DNA of 64,000 nucleotides from Leucobacter sp. cx-42. Lineage in GTDB: Bacteria; Actinomycetota; Actinomycetes; Actinomycetales; Microbacteriaceae. Shown here piece after piece: positions 37,303 to 46,770 of this stretch. The first letter of the stretch is position 1; each line of letters starts with the position of its first letter. Location: NCBI RefSeq assembly GCF_014529985.1, contig NZ_JACVMU010000006.1:124001-188000 (forward strand), in the 5' to 3' direction. Position numbers and translations under genes: made by a program. The notes beneath the pieces were generated by a model. That model saw only the letters and a program-made list of their open reading frames with translations. It did no database searches and was not told the DNA's origin.

Positions 37303-37683
37303 ATGGCTGATTCACTTCCCACCGATGCGCTCGAGTTTGCGCACCGACTCTTCGACGCCGCACGCGCAGGCGATGCCGACCTTTTGCTCGCCGCAATCGA
37401 CCAGGGCGTCCCCGCCGATCTCACCGACCCCAGCGGCAATACGCTGCTCATGCTCGCGGCCTACAACGGCCACGCTGCGCTCACAGACGGCCTCGCTGCA
37501 CGCGGTGCAGATGTCAACCGGCTGAACGACCGTGGCCAGAGCCCGCTCGCAGGCGCCGTTTTCAAGCGCAGTGCCGACGTCATTGTCGCGCTGATCGCAC
37601 GGGGCGCGGATCCGGATGCTGGAACCCCTTCAGCACGTGCAACGGCCGAGATGTTTGGCGTCGAGCTGCCTGCCGCAGGCTAA
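37303..37683 (+). CDS. Ankyrin repeat protein
   Basis: The 126-residue soluble protein contains about three ankyrin repeats. The repeat pattern is GNTLLMLAAYNGHAALTDGL, RGADVNRLNDRGQSPLAGAV and IARGADPDAGTPSARATAEM. It is probably a protein-interaction module. Similar small ankyrin proteins occur beside catalase or envelope genes in other actinobacteria, but no partner is evident here. It starts 29 bp after the acyltransferase and is likely cotranscribed with it. Confidence 0.87.
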   Translation: MADSLPTDALEFAHRLFDAARAGDADLLLAAIDQGVPADLTDPSGNTLLMLAAYNGHAALTDGLAARGADVNRLNDRGQSPLAGAVFKRSADVIVALIARGADPDAGTPSARATAEMFGVELPAAG

Positions 37684-37695
37684 GCACTCCGTATT

Positions 37696-37743
37696 ACACA
37701 CAGAGGCCGCAACCCTTCGAGAAGGATTGCGGCCTCTGTGTGT
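37696..37743. terminator. Bidirectional hairpin between the ankyrin gene and rplQ
   Basis: Arms 37696-37712 and 37727-37743 pair over 17 bp (ACACACAGAGGCCGCAA). An inner CCTT/AAGG extension has one mismatch. It lies between convergent genes. No strong T-tract on either side. Confidence 0.7.
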
Positions 37744-37755
37744 GAGGGGGAAAGC

Positions 37756-38244
37756 TTACTCAGCCTTCTCCTCTGCAGCCTCAGCTGCGGGTGCCTCTTC
37801 GACAACCTCTGCCTCAACAGCAGCAGGAGCCTCTTCGACAACCTCAGCTGCGGGAGCAGCCTTCTTTGCCTTGGGCTTCGGGTTGACGGGCTCGAGGACG
37901 AGCTCGATTACTGCGAGGGGAGCGTTGTCGCCCTTGCGGAAACCGGTCTTGATGATGCGGGTGTAGCCACCCTGGCGCTCAGCAACGAGGGGTGCAATCT
38001 CAGTGAAGAGCTCGTGCACAACCGAGTTGTCGAGAATCTGACGCATGACGCGACGGCGTGCGTGCAGGTCGCCGCGCTTTGCGAACGTCACGAGACGCTC
38101 AGCGACGGGCTGCAGGCGCTTAGCCTTGGTCTCAGTCGTCTGGATGCGCTTGTGCTCGAAAAGCTGCGCAGCCATCTGGTTGAGCATCAGACGCTCGTGA
38201 GCGGGTCCGCCTCCGAGGCGGGGGCCCTTGTTGGGCTTAGGCAT
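37756..38244 (-). CDS. rplQ: 50S ribosomal protein bL17
   Basis: The 162-residue protein has a conserved core through about residue 118 ([44 protein letters not shown]). A long acidic C-terminal tail built on the repeated unit EVVEEAPAA then ends EEKAE. It closes the alpha operon behind rpoA (45 bp). Confidence 0.97.
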   Translation of the reverse strand: MPKPNKGPRLGGGPAHERLMLNQMAAQLFEHKRIQTTETKAKRLQPVAERLVTFAKRGDLHARRRVMRQILDNSVVHELFTEIAPLVAERQGGYTRIIKTGFRKGDNAPLAVIELVLEPVNPKPKAKKAAPAAEVVEEAPAAVEAEVVEEAPAAEAAEEKAE

Positions 38245-38289
38245 GTGTGTACTCCAAGTAAATTTCGATCAGCGCGAGACGCTTAATCG

Positions 38290-39276
38290 TTAGTTAACGT
38301 CGTCTTCGTAGCTGTAGAACTGTGCGCCGTCAAAGCCGGGCACTGCGTCCTTCAGCGAGAGGCCCATCTCGGTGAGCTTGTCGCGCACCTCGAATACGGA
38401 CTTCTGACCGAAGTTGCGGATGTTCATGAGCTGGGCTTCCGAGAGCGCAACAAGTTCGCTCACGGTGTTGATGCCCTCACGCTTCAGGCAGTTGTAGCTG
38501 CGAACCGAAAGGTCGAGATCCTCGATGGGAATCGACAGTTCGCTTTCAGCAACAACCTCGACCGGTGCCGGACCGATCTCGACGCCCTCAGCCTGCACGT
38601 TCAGCTCGCGTGCAAGACCGAACAGCTCGACAAGCGTCGAACCGGCCGATGCAATTGCATCGCGGGGGCTGATAGCGGGCTTCGACTCAACGTCAACAAC
38701 GAGGCGATCGAAGTCGGTGCGCTCACCGGCACGAGTTGCTTCAACTCGGTAGGTAACCTTGAGCACCGGCGAGTAGATCGAGTCAACCGGAATACGGCCA
38801 ACCTCTGCATCGTCGTTACGGTTCTGAGCCGCCGAAACGTAGCCGCGGCCACGTTCGATGGTGAGCTCGAGCTCGAACTGTGCATCGTCGTTCAGCGTGG
38901 CGATGACGAGTTCCGGGTTGTGCACCTCAACGCCAGCAGGCGCCGAGATGTCAGCAGCGGTAACCTCGCCCGCACCAGTCTTGCGGAGGTACGCGGTGAT
39001 CGGCTCATCGTGCTCGCTCGAAACTACGAGCGCCTTCACGTTGAGGATGATCTCGGTGACGTCCTCAGTCACGCCAGGAATGGTCGTGAACTCGTGGGCA
39101 ACGCCCTCGAAGCGAACGCTCGTCACAGCTGCGCCAGGAATCGACGACAGCAGGGTGCGGCGGAGCGAGTTGCCGAGGGTGTAACCGAAGCCTGGCTCCA
39201 GCGGTTCGATGGTGAACCGCGAACGGAACTCAGAGATTGATTCTTCAGTCAGAGTGGGTCGCTGTGCAATGAGCAC
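38290..39276 (-). CDS. rpoA: DNA-directed RNA polymerase alpha subunit
   Basis: The 328-residue protein has an N-terminal assembly domain to about 230, with [23 protein letters not shown] near 20-42. A linker and a C-terminal domain (about 250-310, [19 protein letters not shown] and [10 protein letters not shown]) contact promoter UP elements and activators. It follows rpsK directly; rpsD, which sits between them in mycobacteria, is absent. The 126-bp gap after rpsK contains two small hairpins (39354-39369 and 39375-39392). Confidence 0.98.
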   Translation of the reverse strand: MLIAQRPTLTEESISEFRSRFTIEPLEPGFGYTLGNSLRRTLLSSIPGAAVTSVRFEGVAHEFTTIPGVTEDVTEIILNVKALVVSSEHDEPITAYLRKTGAGEVTAADISAPAGVEVHNPELVIATLNDDAQFELELTIERGRGYVSAAQNRNDDAEVGRIPVDSIYSPVLKVTYRVEATRAGERTDFDRLVVDVESKPAISPRDAIASAGSTLVELFGLARELNVQAEGVEIGPAPVEVVAESELSIPIEDLDLSVRSYNCLKREGINTVSELVALSEAQLMNIRNFGQKSVFEVRDKLTEMGLSLKDAVPGFDGAQFYSYEDDVN

Positions 39277-39401
39277 TGTGTGATCCTTTCGCCGGAGTCC
39301 GCTATATGACTCACGCGGTAAAGAGAGAGGGAAATGTGTAAGTAATGCTGTGAGTCAACCGAAGTTGACCCACATCCGCTGCACGCAGCGGAAGGCGCTA
39401 C

Positions 39402-39800
39402 TTATACGCGGCGACGCTTCGGGGGACGGCAACCGTTGTGAGCCTGAGGGGTCACATCGTTGATCGAACCAACCTCGAGGCCTGCTGCCTGGAGCGAACG
39501 AATCGCGGTCTCGCGGCCCGAGCCGGGGCCCTTGACGAAGATGTCAACCTTCTTCATGCCGTGCTCCTGCGCCTTACGCGCAGCAGACTCAGCAGCAAGC
39601 TGAGCAGCGAACGGAGTCGACTTACGCGAGCCCTTGAAGCCCACGCCGCCCGACGATGCCCAGCTGATCACAGCACCGGTGGTGTCAGTGATCGAAACGA
39701 TGGTGTTGTTGAACGTCGACTTGATGTGGGCCTGGCCCTGTACAACGTTCTTCTTATCCTTGCGGCGCGGCTTGCGCGCTGCGGCCTTAGGTGCAGCCAT
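39402..39800 (-). CDS. rpsK: 30S ribosomal protein uS11
   Basis: The 132-residue protein has a Lys/Arg/Ala-rich N terminus, [15 protein letters not shown] (about 25-39), and the canonical end [11 protein letters not shown]. It helps form the mRNA path on the 30S platform. Spacing to rpsM is 47 bp. Confidence 0.98.
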   Translation of the reverse strand: MAAPKAAARKPRRKDKKNVVQGQAHIKSTFNNTIVSITDTTGAVISWASSGGVGFKGSRKSTPFAAQLAAESAARKAQEHGMKKVDIFVKGPGSGRETAIRSLQAAGLEVGSINDVTPQAHNGCRPPKRRRV

Positions 39801-39847
39801 TGAGAATTCTCCTGAAAACTATCTGTGATGGTCCGGTGAACCGGCTA

Positions 39848-40216
39848 TTACTTCTTCTTGCCGGCGACGGTACGCTTCGGACCCTTACGGGTACGTGCGT
39901 TCGTCTTGGTGCGCTGACCATGCACAGGCAGGCCCTTGCGGTGACGAAGACCCTGGTAGCTGCCAGTCTCAACCTTGCGGCGGATGTCTGCTGCAACCTC
40001 GCGGCGAAGATCGCCCTCAACCTTGAAGTTGCCCTCAATGTGGTCGCGCAGAAGCACGAGCTGGTCGTCAGTGAGATCGCGAACGCGGATGTTGCCGTCG
40101 ATACCGGTCTCAGCAAGCGTCTTAAGCGCGCTGGTGCGGCCGACGCCGTAGATGTAAGTGAGTGCAATCTCAACGCGCTTCTCGCGCGGGATGTCTACTC
40201 CTGCAATACGTGCCAT
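39848..40216 (-). CDS. rpsM: 30S ribosomal protein uS13
   Basis: The product is 122 residues from the ATG at 40216 ([14 protein letters not shown]) with GGAG upstream; the longer open frame adds 20 nonconserved residues. Conserved parts are [30 protein letters not shown] and the basic tail. A 191-bp gap separates it from rpmJ and holds a small AGCAC-TTGC-GTGCT hairpin near 40300. Confidence 0.97.
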   Translation of the reverse strand: MARIAGVDIPREKRVEIALTYIYGVGRTSALKTLAETGIDGNIRVRDLTDDQLVLLRDHIEGNFKVEGDLRREVAADIRRKVETGSYQGLRHRKGLPVHGQRTKTNARTRKGPKRTVAGKKK

Positions 40217-40407
40217 GTGTTGGCTCTCCTTGGCGGTAGTGGAGGTATGGTGCGCGTTGGGGGTCCGGGCCTCCAACCCGAGGTGTCCCCCACCCCAGCA
40301 CTTGCGTGCTAGGACGGGATCTTCAACGCGCGGTTCAATGTTGAATTATGAATGGTCTACGAAAGCAAATGACGATTGCTCATCATGCATCGCAACCAGC
40401 GAGGGAA

Positions 40408-40524
40408 TTAACCCTGGCGCTGCTTGTGACGGGGGTTGCTCTTGCAGATCACCATGACACGGCCGTGGCGACGGATCACCTTGCAGTGCTCGCAAATCGG
40501 CTTGACGCTGGGCTTAACCTTCAT
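40408..40524 (-). CDS. rpmJ: 50S ribosomal protein bL36
   Basis: The 38-residue protein reads [19 protein letters not shown] and ends NPRHKQRQG. It has the zinc-binding set C-x2-C and the later Cys/His of the classic C+ form (Cys11, Cys14, Cys27, His33). AAGGA precedes the ATG by 6 nt. It lies between infA and rpsM, the standard site. Too short for ordinary open-frame cut-offs but unambiguous. Confidence 0.96.
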   Translation of the reverse strand: MKVKPSVKPICEHCKVIRRHGRVMVICKSNPRHKQRQG

Positions 40525-40589
40525 GATTTCCTTAAGGGTTCGCTGTCTTCGTACCTACGAGGTTTCGTAGGCCGTTACTTCCGAGAGAC

Positions 40590-40811
40590 CTACTTGTAGC
40601 GGTAGACGATACGACCACGGGTCAGGTCGTACGGCGTCAGCTCTACGATCACGCGATCCTCAGGGAGGATTCGGATGTAGTGCTGGCGCATTTTGCCGGA
40701 GATGTGCGCGAGGACCTTGTGGCCGTTCGTCAATTCAACCCGGAACATTGCGTTCGGGAGTGCCTCGACAACCTGGCCCTCGATCTCGATGACGCCGTCT
40801 TTTTTCGCCAT
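40590..40811 (-). CDS. infA: Translation initiation factor IF-1
   Basis: The 73-residue single OB-fold protein begins [20 protein letters not shown] and ends RGRIVYRYK, with [19 protein letters not shown] in the middle. It binds the ribosomal A site during initiation. It is preceded by its own strong promoter (40903-40931) and begins the infA-rpmJ-rpsM-rpsK-rpoA-rplQ transcript. Confidence 0.98.
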   Translation of the reverse strand: MAKKDGVIEIEGQVVEALPNAMFRVELTNGHKVLAHISGKMRQHYIRILPEDRVIVELTPYDLTRGRIVYRYK

Positions 40812-40902
40812 AGCCTCACTATCGCTTAGTAGATGTACTCGTCTGCGAATGCTTCATGCCGTTTTCGCGATCACGAAAACAGGCGCAAAGCACCAAGGAA
40901 CA

Positions 40903-40931
40903 AGAATAGTCGGGCGCGCCGGGTTTGTAAA
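40903..40931 (-). promoter_or_regulatory. Promoter of the infA-rpmJ-alpha operon
   Basis: On the minus strand TTTACA (40926-40931), an exact 17-bp spacer, then TATTCT (40903-40908). It sits between the map terminator hairpin and infA. The -35 box lies inside an inverted repeat, GGGTTT-GT-AAACCC (40921-40934), which could be an operator. Confidence 0.7.
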
Positions 40932-40995
40932 CCCGAGCGTGACAGTCTTCGGCGCGTCGCGCTTTCGGATCCGCCCCCGTCCAGTATCAGAAACA

Positions 40996-41031
40996 GCAGG
41001 AGCCCCGCTTGTTTCCAAGCGGGGCTCCTGC
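40996..41031 (-). terminator. Terminator of the spc operon after map
   Basis: Perfect 15-bp arms (40996-41010, 41017-41031) around GTTTCC. On the minus strand it is followed by TGTTTCTG. It lies 27 bp past the map stop. Confidence 0.8.
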
Positions 41032-41057
41032 AAAAGTGCGTGCTGTACTGCGATGCA

Positions 41058-41900
41058 CTAGGCGATCGGGACCGGCGTGATACCGAAAGGTGCGAGGCCT
41101 GCGGCGCCGCCATCTTCAGCGGTCAACACCCAGATGCCACCCTCGTGGCGCGCGACGCTGTGTTCCCACTGCGCACTCAGCGAGCCGTCCTTGATCGTGA
41201 CGGTCCAGTCATCGTCCTGAATCTTGGTCTCAATCGTGCCGGCAGAGATGATCGGCTCGATCGCGACGCAGAGACCCGCCTTGACGGCGGGACCGCGACC
41301 CGGGCTGGGGACGTTGAACACGGGGGGATCTTCGTGCATGCTACGACCAATGCCGTGCCCGATGTACTCCTCGAGAACGCCGTACTTGCTGTTTGCGTGC
41401 ACGTATTCCGAGACAGCTTCGCCGACCTCGTTCAGATGCGAGGCGCGAGCAAAACGGGCAATGCCCTCCCACATCGCATTGTGGGTGACCTCAGAGAGAC
41501 GCTGCGCATGCTTCGTGCGAGCTTCATCCTTCGGATCAGGGATCACGACAGAAATCGCCGCATCGCCGTTCCAACCATTCACATCAGCGCCCACGTCGAG
41601 CGACACAATGTCACCGGGCTGAAGCGGGCGATCCGTGGGGATTGCGTGAACAACGTCGTCGTTCACGTTTGCGCAAATCGTATGGCTATAGCCGGGCACC
41701 AACTGGAAGTTTGGCACTCCCCCGGCATCGCGAATCGTCTTCTCAGCGATCGCATCAAGTTCAAGTGTCGTGACACCCTCTCGTGCGTTCGCCGCGAGGG
41801 CGTCGAGCGCCAGCCGAGTTACCCGACCCGCTTCGACCATCAGGCGAAGCTGTGCGGGCGACTTATAGATCGACCGGCGAATGATTCCTCGACGTGCCAT
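41058..41900 (-). CDS. map: Methionine aminopeptidase, type I
   Basis: The 280-residue enzyme removes N-terminal Met from nascent proteins. All five dinuclear-metal ligands are visible: Asp102, Asp113, His182, Glu215 and Glu246. The catalytic His85 is in DDVVHAIPTD. It overlaps neither neighbour but is only 3 bp after adk. It is slightly long for the family because of a C-terminal tail after the last metal ligand. Confidence 0.97.
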   Translation of the reverse strand: MARRGIIRRSIYKSPAQLRLMVEAGRVTRLALDALAANAREGVTTLELDAIAEKTIRDAGGVPNFQLVPGYSHTICANVNDDVVHAIPTDRPLQPGDIVSLDVGADVNGWNGDAAISVVIPDPKDEARTKHAQRLSEVTHNAMWEGIARFARASHLNEVGEAVSEYVHANSKYGVLEEYIGHGIGRSMHEDPPVFNVPSPGRGPAVKAGLCVAIEPIISAGTIETKIQDDDWTVTIKDGSLSAQWEHSVARHEGGIWVLTAEDGGAAGLAPFGITPVPIA

Positions 41901-41903
41901 TGG

Positions 41904-42482
41904 CTAGCGCCCCAGCTGTGCAGTGAGACCCGAAGCGATACGCTCCGCGACCTCGTCAGGGGTACCCATGCCATCAACGGATACGAGAATGCCACGCTTC
42001 GAGAAGAGCTCGATGAGCGGTGCGGTCTGCTCCGCGTAGACGTTCTGACGGTGGCGAATGACCTCTTCAGTATCGTCCGCACGACCCTCAAGCTCAGCGC
42101 GCTTGAGCAGGCGAGCTACAACTGCGTCAACGTCTGCCTCGAGCAAGACAACCGCGTCGAGCGAGTCGCCCTCGAGCATGCCATCGAGCGCCGTGACCTG
42201 GTCAACGGTACGGGGGTAGCCGTCGAGCAGGAAGCCTGCTGCTGCGTCTGCCTGGCCAAGTCGATCCTCGACGATTTCGTTCGTCAGCGAATCAGGAACG
42301 AGTTCGCCCGATTCGATGATTGCCTGAACGCGCTTACCGAGCTCAGTACCGCCCTTAATGTTGGCGCGGAAGATGTCACCGGTGGAGATTGCGGGGACGC
42401 CGTAGGTCTCCGCAATCTTGCCAGCCTGGGTGCCCTTGCCCGCACCGGGAGGGCCGATGATGAGAAGTCGAGTTGAAGTCAT
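41904..42482 (-). CDS. adk: Adenylate kinase
   Basis: The 192-residue kinase interconverts 2 ADP with ATP and AMP. The P-loop is [11 protein letters not shown] (10-20). AISTGDIFR and [11 protein letters not shown] (AMP site) follow. The LID is the short form without a Cys4 zinc site, as usual in actinobacteria. Its ATG abuts the secY stop. Confidence 0.98.
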   Translation of the reverse strand: MTSTRLLIIGPPGAGKGTQAGKIAETYGVPAISTGDIFRANIKGGTELGKRVQAIIESGELVPDSLTNEIVEDRLGQADAAAGFLLDGYPRTVDQVTALDGMLEGDSLDAVVLLEADVDAVVARLLKRAELEGRADDTEEVIRHRQNVYAEQTAPLIELFSKRGILVSVDGMGTPDEVAERIASGLTAQLGR

Positions 42483-43799
42483 TTACTTAAGAAGCCCTTC
42501 ATAGTGACGCTGCTGCAGCTGTGCGTCGATCTGCTTGACGGTTTCAAGACCCACACCGACGATAATGAGGATCGAAGCGCCGCCGAACGGGAAGTTCTGG
42601 TTCGCTCCGAAGAACGACAGAGCGATCAACGGGATGAGCGCAATGACGCCGATGTAAATCGAACCGGCCGTCGTGATACGAGTGAGCACGTAGTTGAGGT
42701 ACTCAGCCGTCGGGCGGCCAGCGCGGATGCCTGGGATGAATCCGCTGTACTTCTTCATGTTGTCCGCGACCTCTTCAGGGTTGAAGGTGATCTGAACGTA
42801 GAAGAACGTGAAGCCAATGATGAGGAGGAAGAAGACCACCATGTACAGGGGCTGGTCACCGGTGACCAGATTCGTCTGAATCCAGACAACCCAAGCCTTG
42901 GGGTCTTCACCCGCAGCGGGCTGGTTGAACTGCGAGATCAACATCGGGAGGTAAAGAATTGCCGAAGCGAAGATCACGGGGATAACGCCCGCCATGTTCA
43001 CCTTGATCGGGATATAGGTGCTGCTGCCACCGTACGTACGGCGGCCAACAACGCGCTTCGCGTACTGAACAGGAATACGGCGCTGCGACTGCTCAACGTA
43101 TACAACTGCTGCAACGATGATGAGGCCGATTGCGATAACGAAGAAGAAGATCTCCCAACCGCGCTGTTCCTTGATCACCCAGAGGGCGCTCGGGAAGGTT
43201 GCGGCAATCGAGGTGAAGATCAGGAGCGACATACCGTTGCCGATACCGCGCTCAGTGATGAGCTCGCCGAACCACATGATGAGGCCAGTACCTGCAGTCA
43301 TCGTGAGGATCATGATGAGCGTTGCCCACCACTCGTTCGAAACGAGGTTCTCGCACGCCTGGTTCGCGTTACCAAGCAGCTGACCCGACTTCGCAACCGT
43401 GATCAGCGTGGTCGACTGGAGGACAGCAAGACCAATCGTCAGGTAGCGCGTGTACTGCGTCATCTTCGCCTGGCCTGCCTGGCCTTCCTTGTGGAGCGCC
43501 TCAAAGTGAGGAATGACCACGCGAAGCAGCTGCACAATGATCGACGCCGTAATGTACGGCATGATGCCGAGCGCGAAGATCGACAGCTGCAGCAGAGCGC
43601 CGCCGCTGAACAGGTTGATCATGTCGTACAACCCGTTTGCATTCTCCCCTGCCGCGAGGCAGGCCTGAACGTTGGCAAAGTCAACGAACGGTGCGGGGAT
43701 GAATGAACCCAAACGGAAAAGCGTGACAATGCCGAGCGTGAAGAGAATCTTCCGCCTTAGATCGGGGGTTCGAAAAATTCGTCCGATCGCACTGAACAA
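42483..43799 (-). CDS. secY: Protein translocase subunit SecY
   Basis: The 438-residue channel subunit of the Sec translocon has ten membrane helices. FIPAPFVDF, GIMPYITASIIVQLL and the cytosolic loop near RRIPVQYAKRVVG are standard. I place the start at the TTG at 43799 because AGGAGG lies exactly 6 nt upstream. The longer frame to 43832 would put this site inside the gene, and typical SecY proteins begin close to FSAIGRIFRTPDLRRKI. It is cotranscribed with rplO upstream and adk downstream. Confidence 0.95.
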   Translation of the reverse strand: MFSAIGRIFRTPDLRRKILFTLGIVTLFRLGSFIPAPFVDFANVQACLAAGENANGLYDMINLFSGGALLQLSIFALGIMPYITASIIVQLLRVVIPHFEALHKEGQAGQAKMTQYTRYLTIGLAVLQSTTLITVAKSGQLLGNANQACENLVSNEWWATLIMILTMTAGTGLIMWFGELITERGIGNGMSLLIFTSIAATFPSALWVIKEQRGWEIFFFVIAIGLIIVAAVVYVEQSQRRIPVQYAKRVVGRRTYGGSSTYIPIKVNMAGVIPVIFASAILYLPMLISQFNQPAAGEDPKAWVVWIQTNLVTGDQPLYMVVFFLLIIGFTFFYVQITFNPEEVADNMKKYSGFIPGIRAGRPTAEYLNYVLTRITTAGSIYIGVIALIPLIALSFFGANQNFPFGGASILIIVGVGLETVKQIDAQLQQRHYEGLLK

Positions 43800-43997
43800 G
43801 ATCTGCCTCCTGGCCTGTCGGTACTGGCTCACGCCAACACGACGATCACCGACTCAACAGCCTACACTGCAGCCGGGTCGTTTCGCTTAATGATTCGGTT
43901 GTTTGGCAACCAAATGACAAAAGAAAAGCGGGGGAATTCCTCGCACGAAATATCGCACAAGGGACTCCCCCGCAAATAACTTCCTACTTATAGAAAG

Positions 43998-44456
43998 TTA
44001 CTTTACCTCGCCGCCTGCGGCAACGATCTTTTCGCGTGCCGAAGCCGACACCTTGTCAACGTCAATGACGAGCTTGACCGCGAGGTCGCCATCGCCAAGG
44101 ACCTTAACGGGCTGGTTCTTGCGAACTGCACCCTTTGCAACGAGATCAGCAATCGTTACGTCGCCACCCTTGGGGTACAGCTCAGCGAGCTTAGCAACGT
44201 TCACAACCTGGTACTCGGTGCGGAACGGGTTCTTGAAACCACGGAGCTTCGGGGTGCGCATATGCAGCGGCATCTGGCCACCCTCGAAGCCGGCACGGAC
44301 CTGGTAACGAGCCTTGGTGCCCTTGGTACCGCGGCCAGCAGTCTTACCCTTCGAAGCCTCACCACGACCCACGCGGGTCTTGGCCTTCTTCGAACCGGCT
44401 GCGGGACGAAGGTGGTGTGCCTTCAGAACCTCGCCGCGCTCAATGTTCTCGCTCAT
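43998..44456 (-). CDS. rplO: 50S ribosomal protein uL15
   Basis: The 152-residue protein has the N-terminal Gly/Lys-rich segment ([21 protein letters not shown]) and the C-terminal globular half with [18 protein letters not shown]. It overlaps rpmD by 4 bp. The 198-bp gap to secY is AT-rich and could hold a secondary promoter. Confidence 0.97.
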   Translation of the reverse strand: MSENIERGEVLKAHHLRPAAGSKKAKTRVGRGEASKGKTAGRGTKGTKARYQVRAGFEGGQMPLHMRTPKLRGFKNPFRTEYQVVNVAKLAELYPKGGDVTIADLVAKGAVRKNQPVKVLGDGDLAVKLVIDVDKVSASAREKIVAAGGEVK

Positions 44457-44641
44457 ACGTCGATCTCCTCAACCTGTACCAGGTGAGCAACTGCACGAAC
44501 GTAACCGCGGTTAGCTACGGTATCCTCACGAACGACCGACTGGCCGATCTTCTTGAGGCCGAGGCTACGCAGGGTGTCGCGCTGGTTCTGCTTCTCACTG
44601 ATAACGGACTTCGTCTGCGTAATCTTCAGGCTCTTAGCCAT
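44453..44641 (-). CDS. rpmD: 50S ribosomal protein uL30
   Basis: The 62-residue protein shows [20 protein letters not shown] and [15 protein letters not shown], typical of bacterial uL30. It overlaps rpsE by 1 bp and rplO by 4 bp. Confidence 0.97.
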   Translation of the reverse strand: MAKSLKITQTKSVISEKQNQRDTLRSLGLKKIGQSVVREDTVANRGYVRAVAHLVQVEEIDV

Positions 44642-45336
44642 TACGCACCTGCCTTTGCCTTAGCTGCAGCGTCGGCCAGAGCCTTCGCTTCGGCGCGCAC
44701 GAGGCGAGCCGGTGCGACACGGTCAAAGTCGAGGCCACGACGAGCTGCGACGGAGCGGGGCTCCTCGAGCATCTTCAGTGCCTCAACGGTCGCATGCACG
44801 ATGTTCAGGGTGTTCGACGAACCGAGCGACTTGCTCAGTACGTCGTGGATGCCAGCGCACTCGAGTACGGCGCGGACGGGGCCACCGGCGATAACACCGG
44901 TACCAGCAGCTGCGGGGCGGAGCAGAACGACGCCTGCTGCTGCCTCACCCTGCACGGGGTGCGGGATGGTGCTGCCGACGCGGGGGACGCGGAAGAAGTT
45001 CTTCTTTGCCTCTTCGACACCCTTCGAGATTGCGAGGGGCACCTCCTTGGCCTTACCGTAACCGACACCAACGGTGCCGTTACCGTCGCCGACGACGACG
45101 AGAGCGGTGAAGCTGAAGCGACGACCACCCTTGACGACCTTCGACACACGGTTGATGGTTACGACGCGCTCGAGGAACTGGCTCTCGGTGCGCTCGCGAC
45201 CGCCGCGCTCACCACGGGTGCCGCGATCGCGGCTACCGCGACGCTGCTCACGAGGCTCGTTGCGGTGATCCTCAGTCTTGGTTTCCACGACCGGGGTCTC
45301 AGCAGCCACTTCCTGCTCCTTCGTTTCGTTGCTCAC
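44641..45336 (-). CDS. rpsE: 30S ribosomal protein uS5 with RG-rich N-terminal extension
   Basis: The 231-residue protein has its uS5 core starting near [20 protein letters not shown] (51-70) and running to about 215, including [21 protein letters not shown]. The first ~50 residues are an acidic then Arg/Gly-rich extension ([18 protein letters not shown]), longer than in most bacteria. uS5 governs decoding accuracy at the mRNA entry. It overlaps rplR by 4 bp. Confidence 0.97.
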   Translation of the reverse strand: MSNETKEQEVAAETPVVETKTEDHRNEPREQRRGSRDRGTRGERGGRERTESQFLERVVTINRVSKVVKGGRRFSFTALVVVGDGNGTVGVGYGKAKEVPLAISKGVEEAKKNFFRVPRVGSTIPHPVQGEAAAGVVLLRPAAAGTGVIAGGPVRAVLECAGIHDVLSKSLGSSNTLNIVHATVEALKMLEEPRSVAARRGLDFDRVAPARLVRAEAKALADAAAKAKAGA

Positions 45337-45707
45337 AGGGTCAGCCCCCCTTCGCGAGCGCCTTCGGCGATCGCAGCGACACGGCCGGCGTACTTGCTGC
45401 CACCGCGGTCGAAGACCACTGCGTCAACGCCTGCTGCCTTTACACGCTCAGCGAGGATTTCGCCTACCTTGCGTGCCTTAGCGGTCTTGTCGCCCTCGAA
45501 AGCGCGAATGTCCGCTTCCATGGTCGAAGCCGATGCGATGGTGAAACCCTTCGAATCGTCGATGACCTGGACGAAGACGTGACGCGACGAGCGCGTAACG
45601 TTCATGCGGGGGCGCACCTCGGTGCCAACAACCTTCTTACGAAGGCGGCTGTGGCGGCGGAGGCGGGCAGCGGTACGGCCCTTAGCGCGAGTGATGTTAG
45701 CGGCCAT
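45333..45707 (-). CDS. rplR: 50S ribosomal protein uL18
   Basis: The 124-residue 5S rRNA-binding protein has [37 protein letters not shown] and the end [20 protein letters not shown]. Its start is 2 bp from rplF. Confidence 0.97.
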   Translation of the reverse strand: MAANITRAKGRTAARLRRHSRLRKKVVGTEVRPRMNVTRSSRHVFVQVIDDSKGFTIASASTMEADIRAFEGDKTAKARKVGEILAERVKAAGVDAVVFDRGGSKYAGRVAAIAEGAREGGLTL

Positions 45708-45709
45708 GG

Positions 45710-46246
45710 TTACTTACCAGCCTTTCCAGCCTTGCGACGAACGTTCTCGCCCGCGTAGCGGATGCCCTTGCCCTTGTAGGGCTCCGGCTTCTTCAGCTTG
45801 CGGATGTTAGCAGCAGCCTCACCGACTGCCTGCTTGGAGATACCGCTGACCGAGATCTTCGTGGTGCCCTCAACTGCAAGCGTGATGCCTGCAGGAGCAG
45901 CGAAGACTACGGGGTGCGAGAAGCCGAGAGCGAGCTCGAGATCGCTACCCTTCAGCGCGACGCGGTAACCGGTACCAACAACCTCAAGCTGCTTGGTGTA
46001 ACCAGCGGTTACACCAACGATGTTGTTGTTGATAAGGGTACGGGTGAGGCCGTGCAGTGCACGCGACTCGCGCTCGTCGTTGGGACGGGTAACCAGAATC
46101 TGGCCATCCTCAACAGCTACGCGAATGGGCTCTGCAACGGTGAGCGTGAGCTCGCCCTTTGCGCCCTTGACCGTGACCTGCTGGCCATCGATCTTGACAT
46201 CTACACCACCGGGAACGGTGATGGGAAGCTTACCGATACGTGACAT
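45710..46246 (-). CDS. rplF: 50S ribosomal protein uL6
   Basis: The 178-residue protein has two uL6 repeats, starting [20 protein letters not shown]. The C-terminal signature is [22 protein letters not shown]. It binds 23S rRNA near the GTPase centre. It lies 6 bp after rpsH. Confidence 0.98.
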   Translation of the reverse strand: MSRIGKLPITVPGGVDVKIDGQQVTVKGAKGELTLTVAEPIRVAVEDGQILVTRPNDERESRALHGLTRTLINNNIVGVTAGYTKQLEVVGTGYRVALKGSDLELALGFSHPVVFAAPAGITLAVEGTTKISVSGISKQAVGEAAANIRKLKKPEPYKGKGIRYAGENVRRKAGKAGK

Positions 46247-46252
46247 TCTGGC

Positions 46253-46651
46253 TTACCACACGTAGGCCAGCACTTCGCCGCCCACGCCCTTCTGCTCGGC
46301 CTCGCGGTCCGTGAGGAGCCCCGAAGAGGTGGACAGGATCGCAATACCGAGACCGCCAAGAACGCTCGGAACCTCGGCTGCACCTGCGTATACACGCAGA
46401 CCGGGCTTCGAGACACGCTTGATGCCCTCGATCGAACGCTCGCGGTTGGGGCCGTACTTCAGCTGCATGGTGAGGGTGGTACCGACGCGTGCGGCCTCAA
46501 CCTTCCAGTCAGCGATGTAGCCTTCGCGCTTGAGGATCTCTGCGATCCGCTCCTTGAGCTTTGAGCCGGGGAGCGAAACGTCATCGTGATGTGCGCTATT
46601 TGCATTGCGCAACCGGGTCAGCATATCTGCGACCGGATCAGTCATCGTCAT
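46253..46651 (-). CDS. rpsH: 30S ribosomal protein uS8
   Basis: The 132-residue protein runs from [20 protein letters not shown] to the end [11 protein letters not shown], with [11 protein letters not shown] and the RNA-binding [13 protein letters not shown]. uS8 is the autogenous repressor of the spc operon in E. coli. The gap to rplE is 119 bp, has no uS14 gene and contains a strong hairpin. Confidence 0.98.
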   Translation of the reverse strand: MTMTDPVADMLTRLRNANSAHHDDVSLPGSKLKERIAEILKREGYIADWKVEAARVGTTLTMQLKYGPNRERSIEGIKRVSKPGLRVYAGAAEVPSVLGGLGIAILSTSSGLLTDREAEQKGVGGEVLAYVW

Positions 46652-46720
46652 AATTGACTCTGCTTTCTCGCCTGGTATCGGGGGCCGTTACACGACCACC
46701 GACCTGGGTGACGCGGGAAA

Positions 46721-46746
46721 GGTGCCCGGGAAAATTCCCGGGCACC
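46721..46746 (-). promoter_or_regulatory. Strong palindromic hairpin between rplE and rpsH
   Basis: GGTGCCCGGGAA (46721-46732) and TTCCCGGGCACC (46735-46746) are perfect 12-bp complements. On the minus strand the stem is followed by TTTCCCGCG. It is either an intra-operon attenuator, a processing site or a protein-binding element. It occupies the slot where many bacteria carry rpsN. Confidence 0.55.
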
Positions 46747-46770
46747 AAGCCCACTTGGACTATTCAGTTA

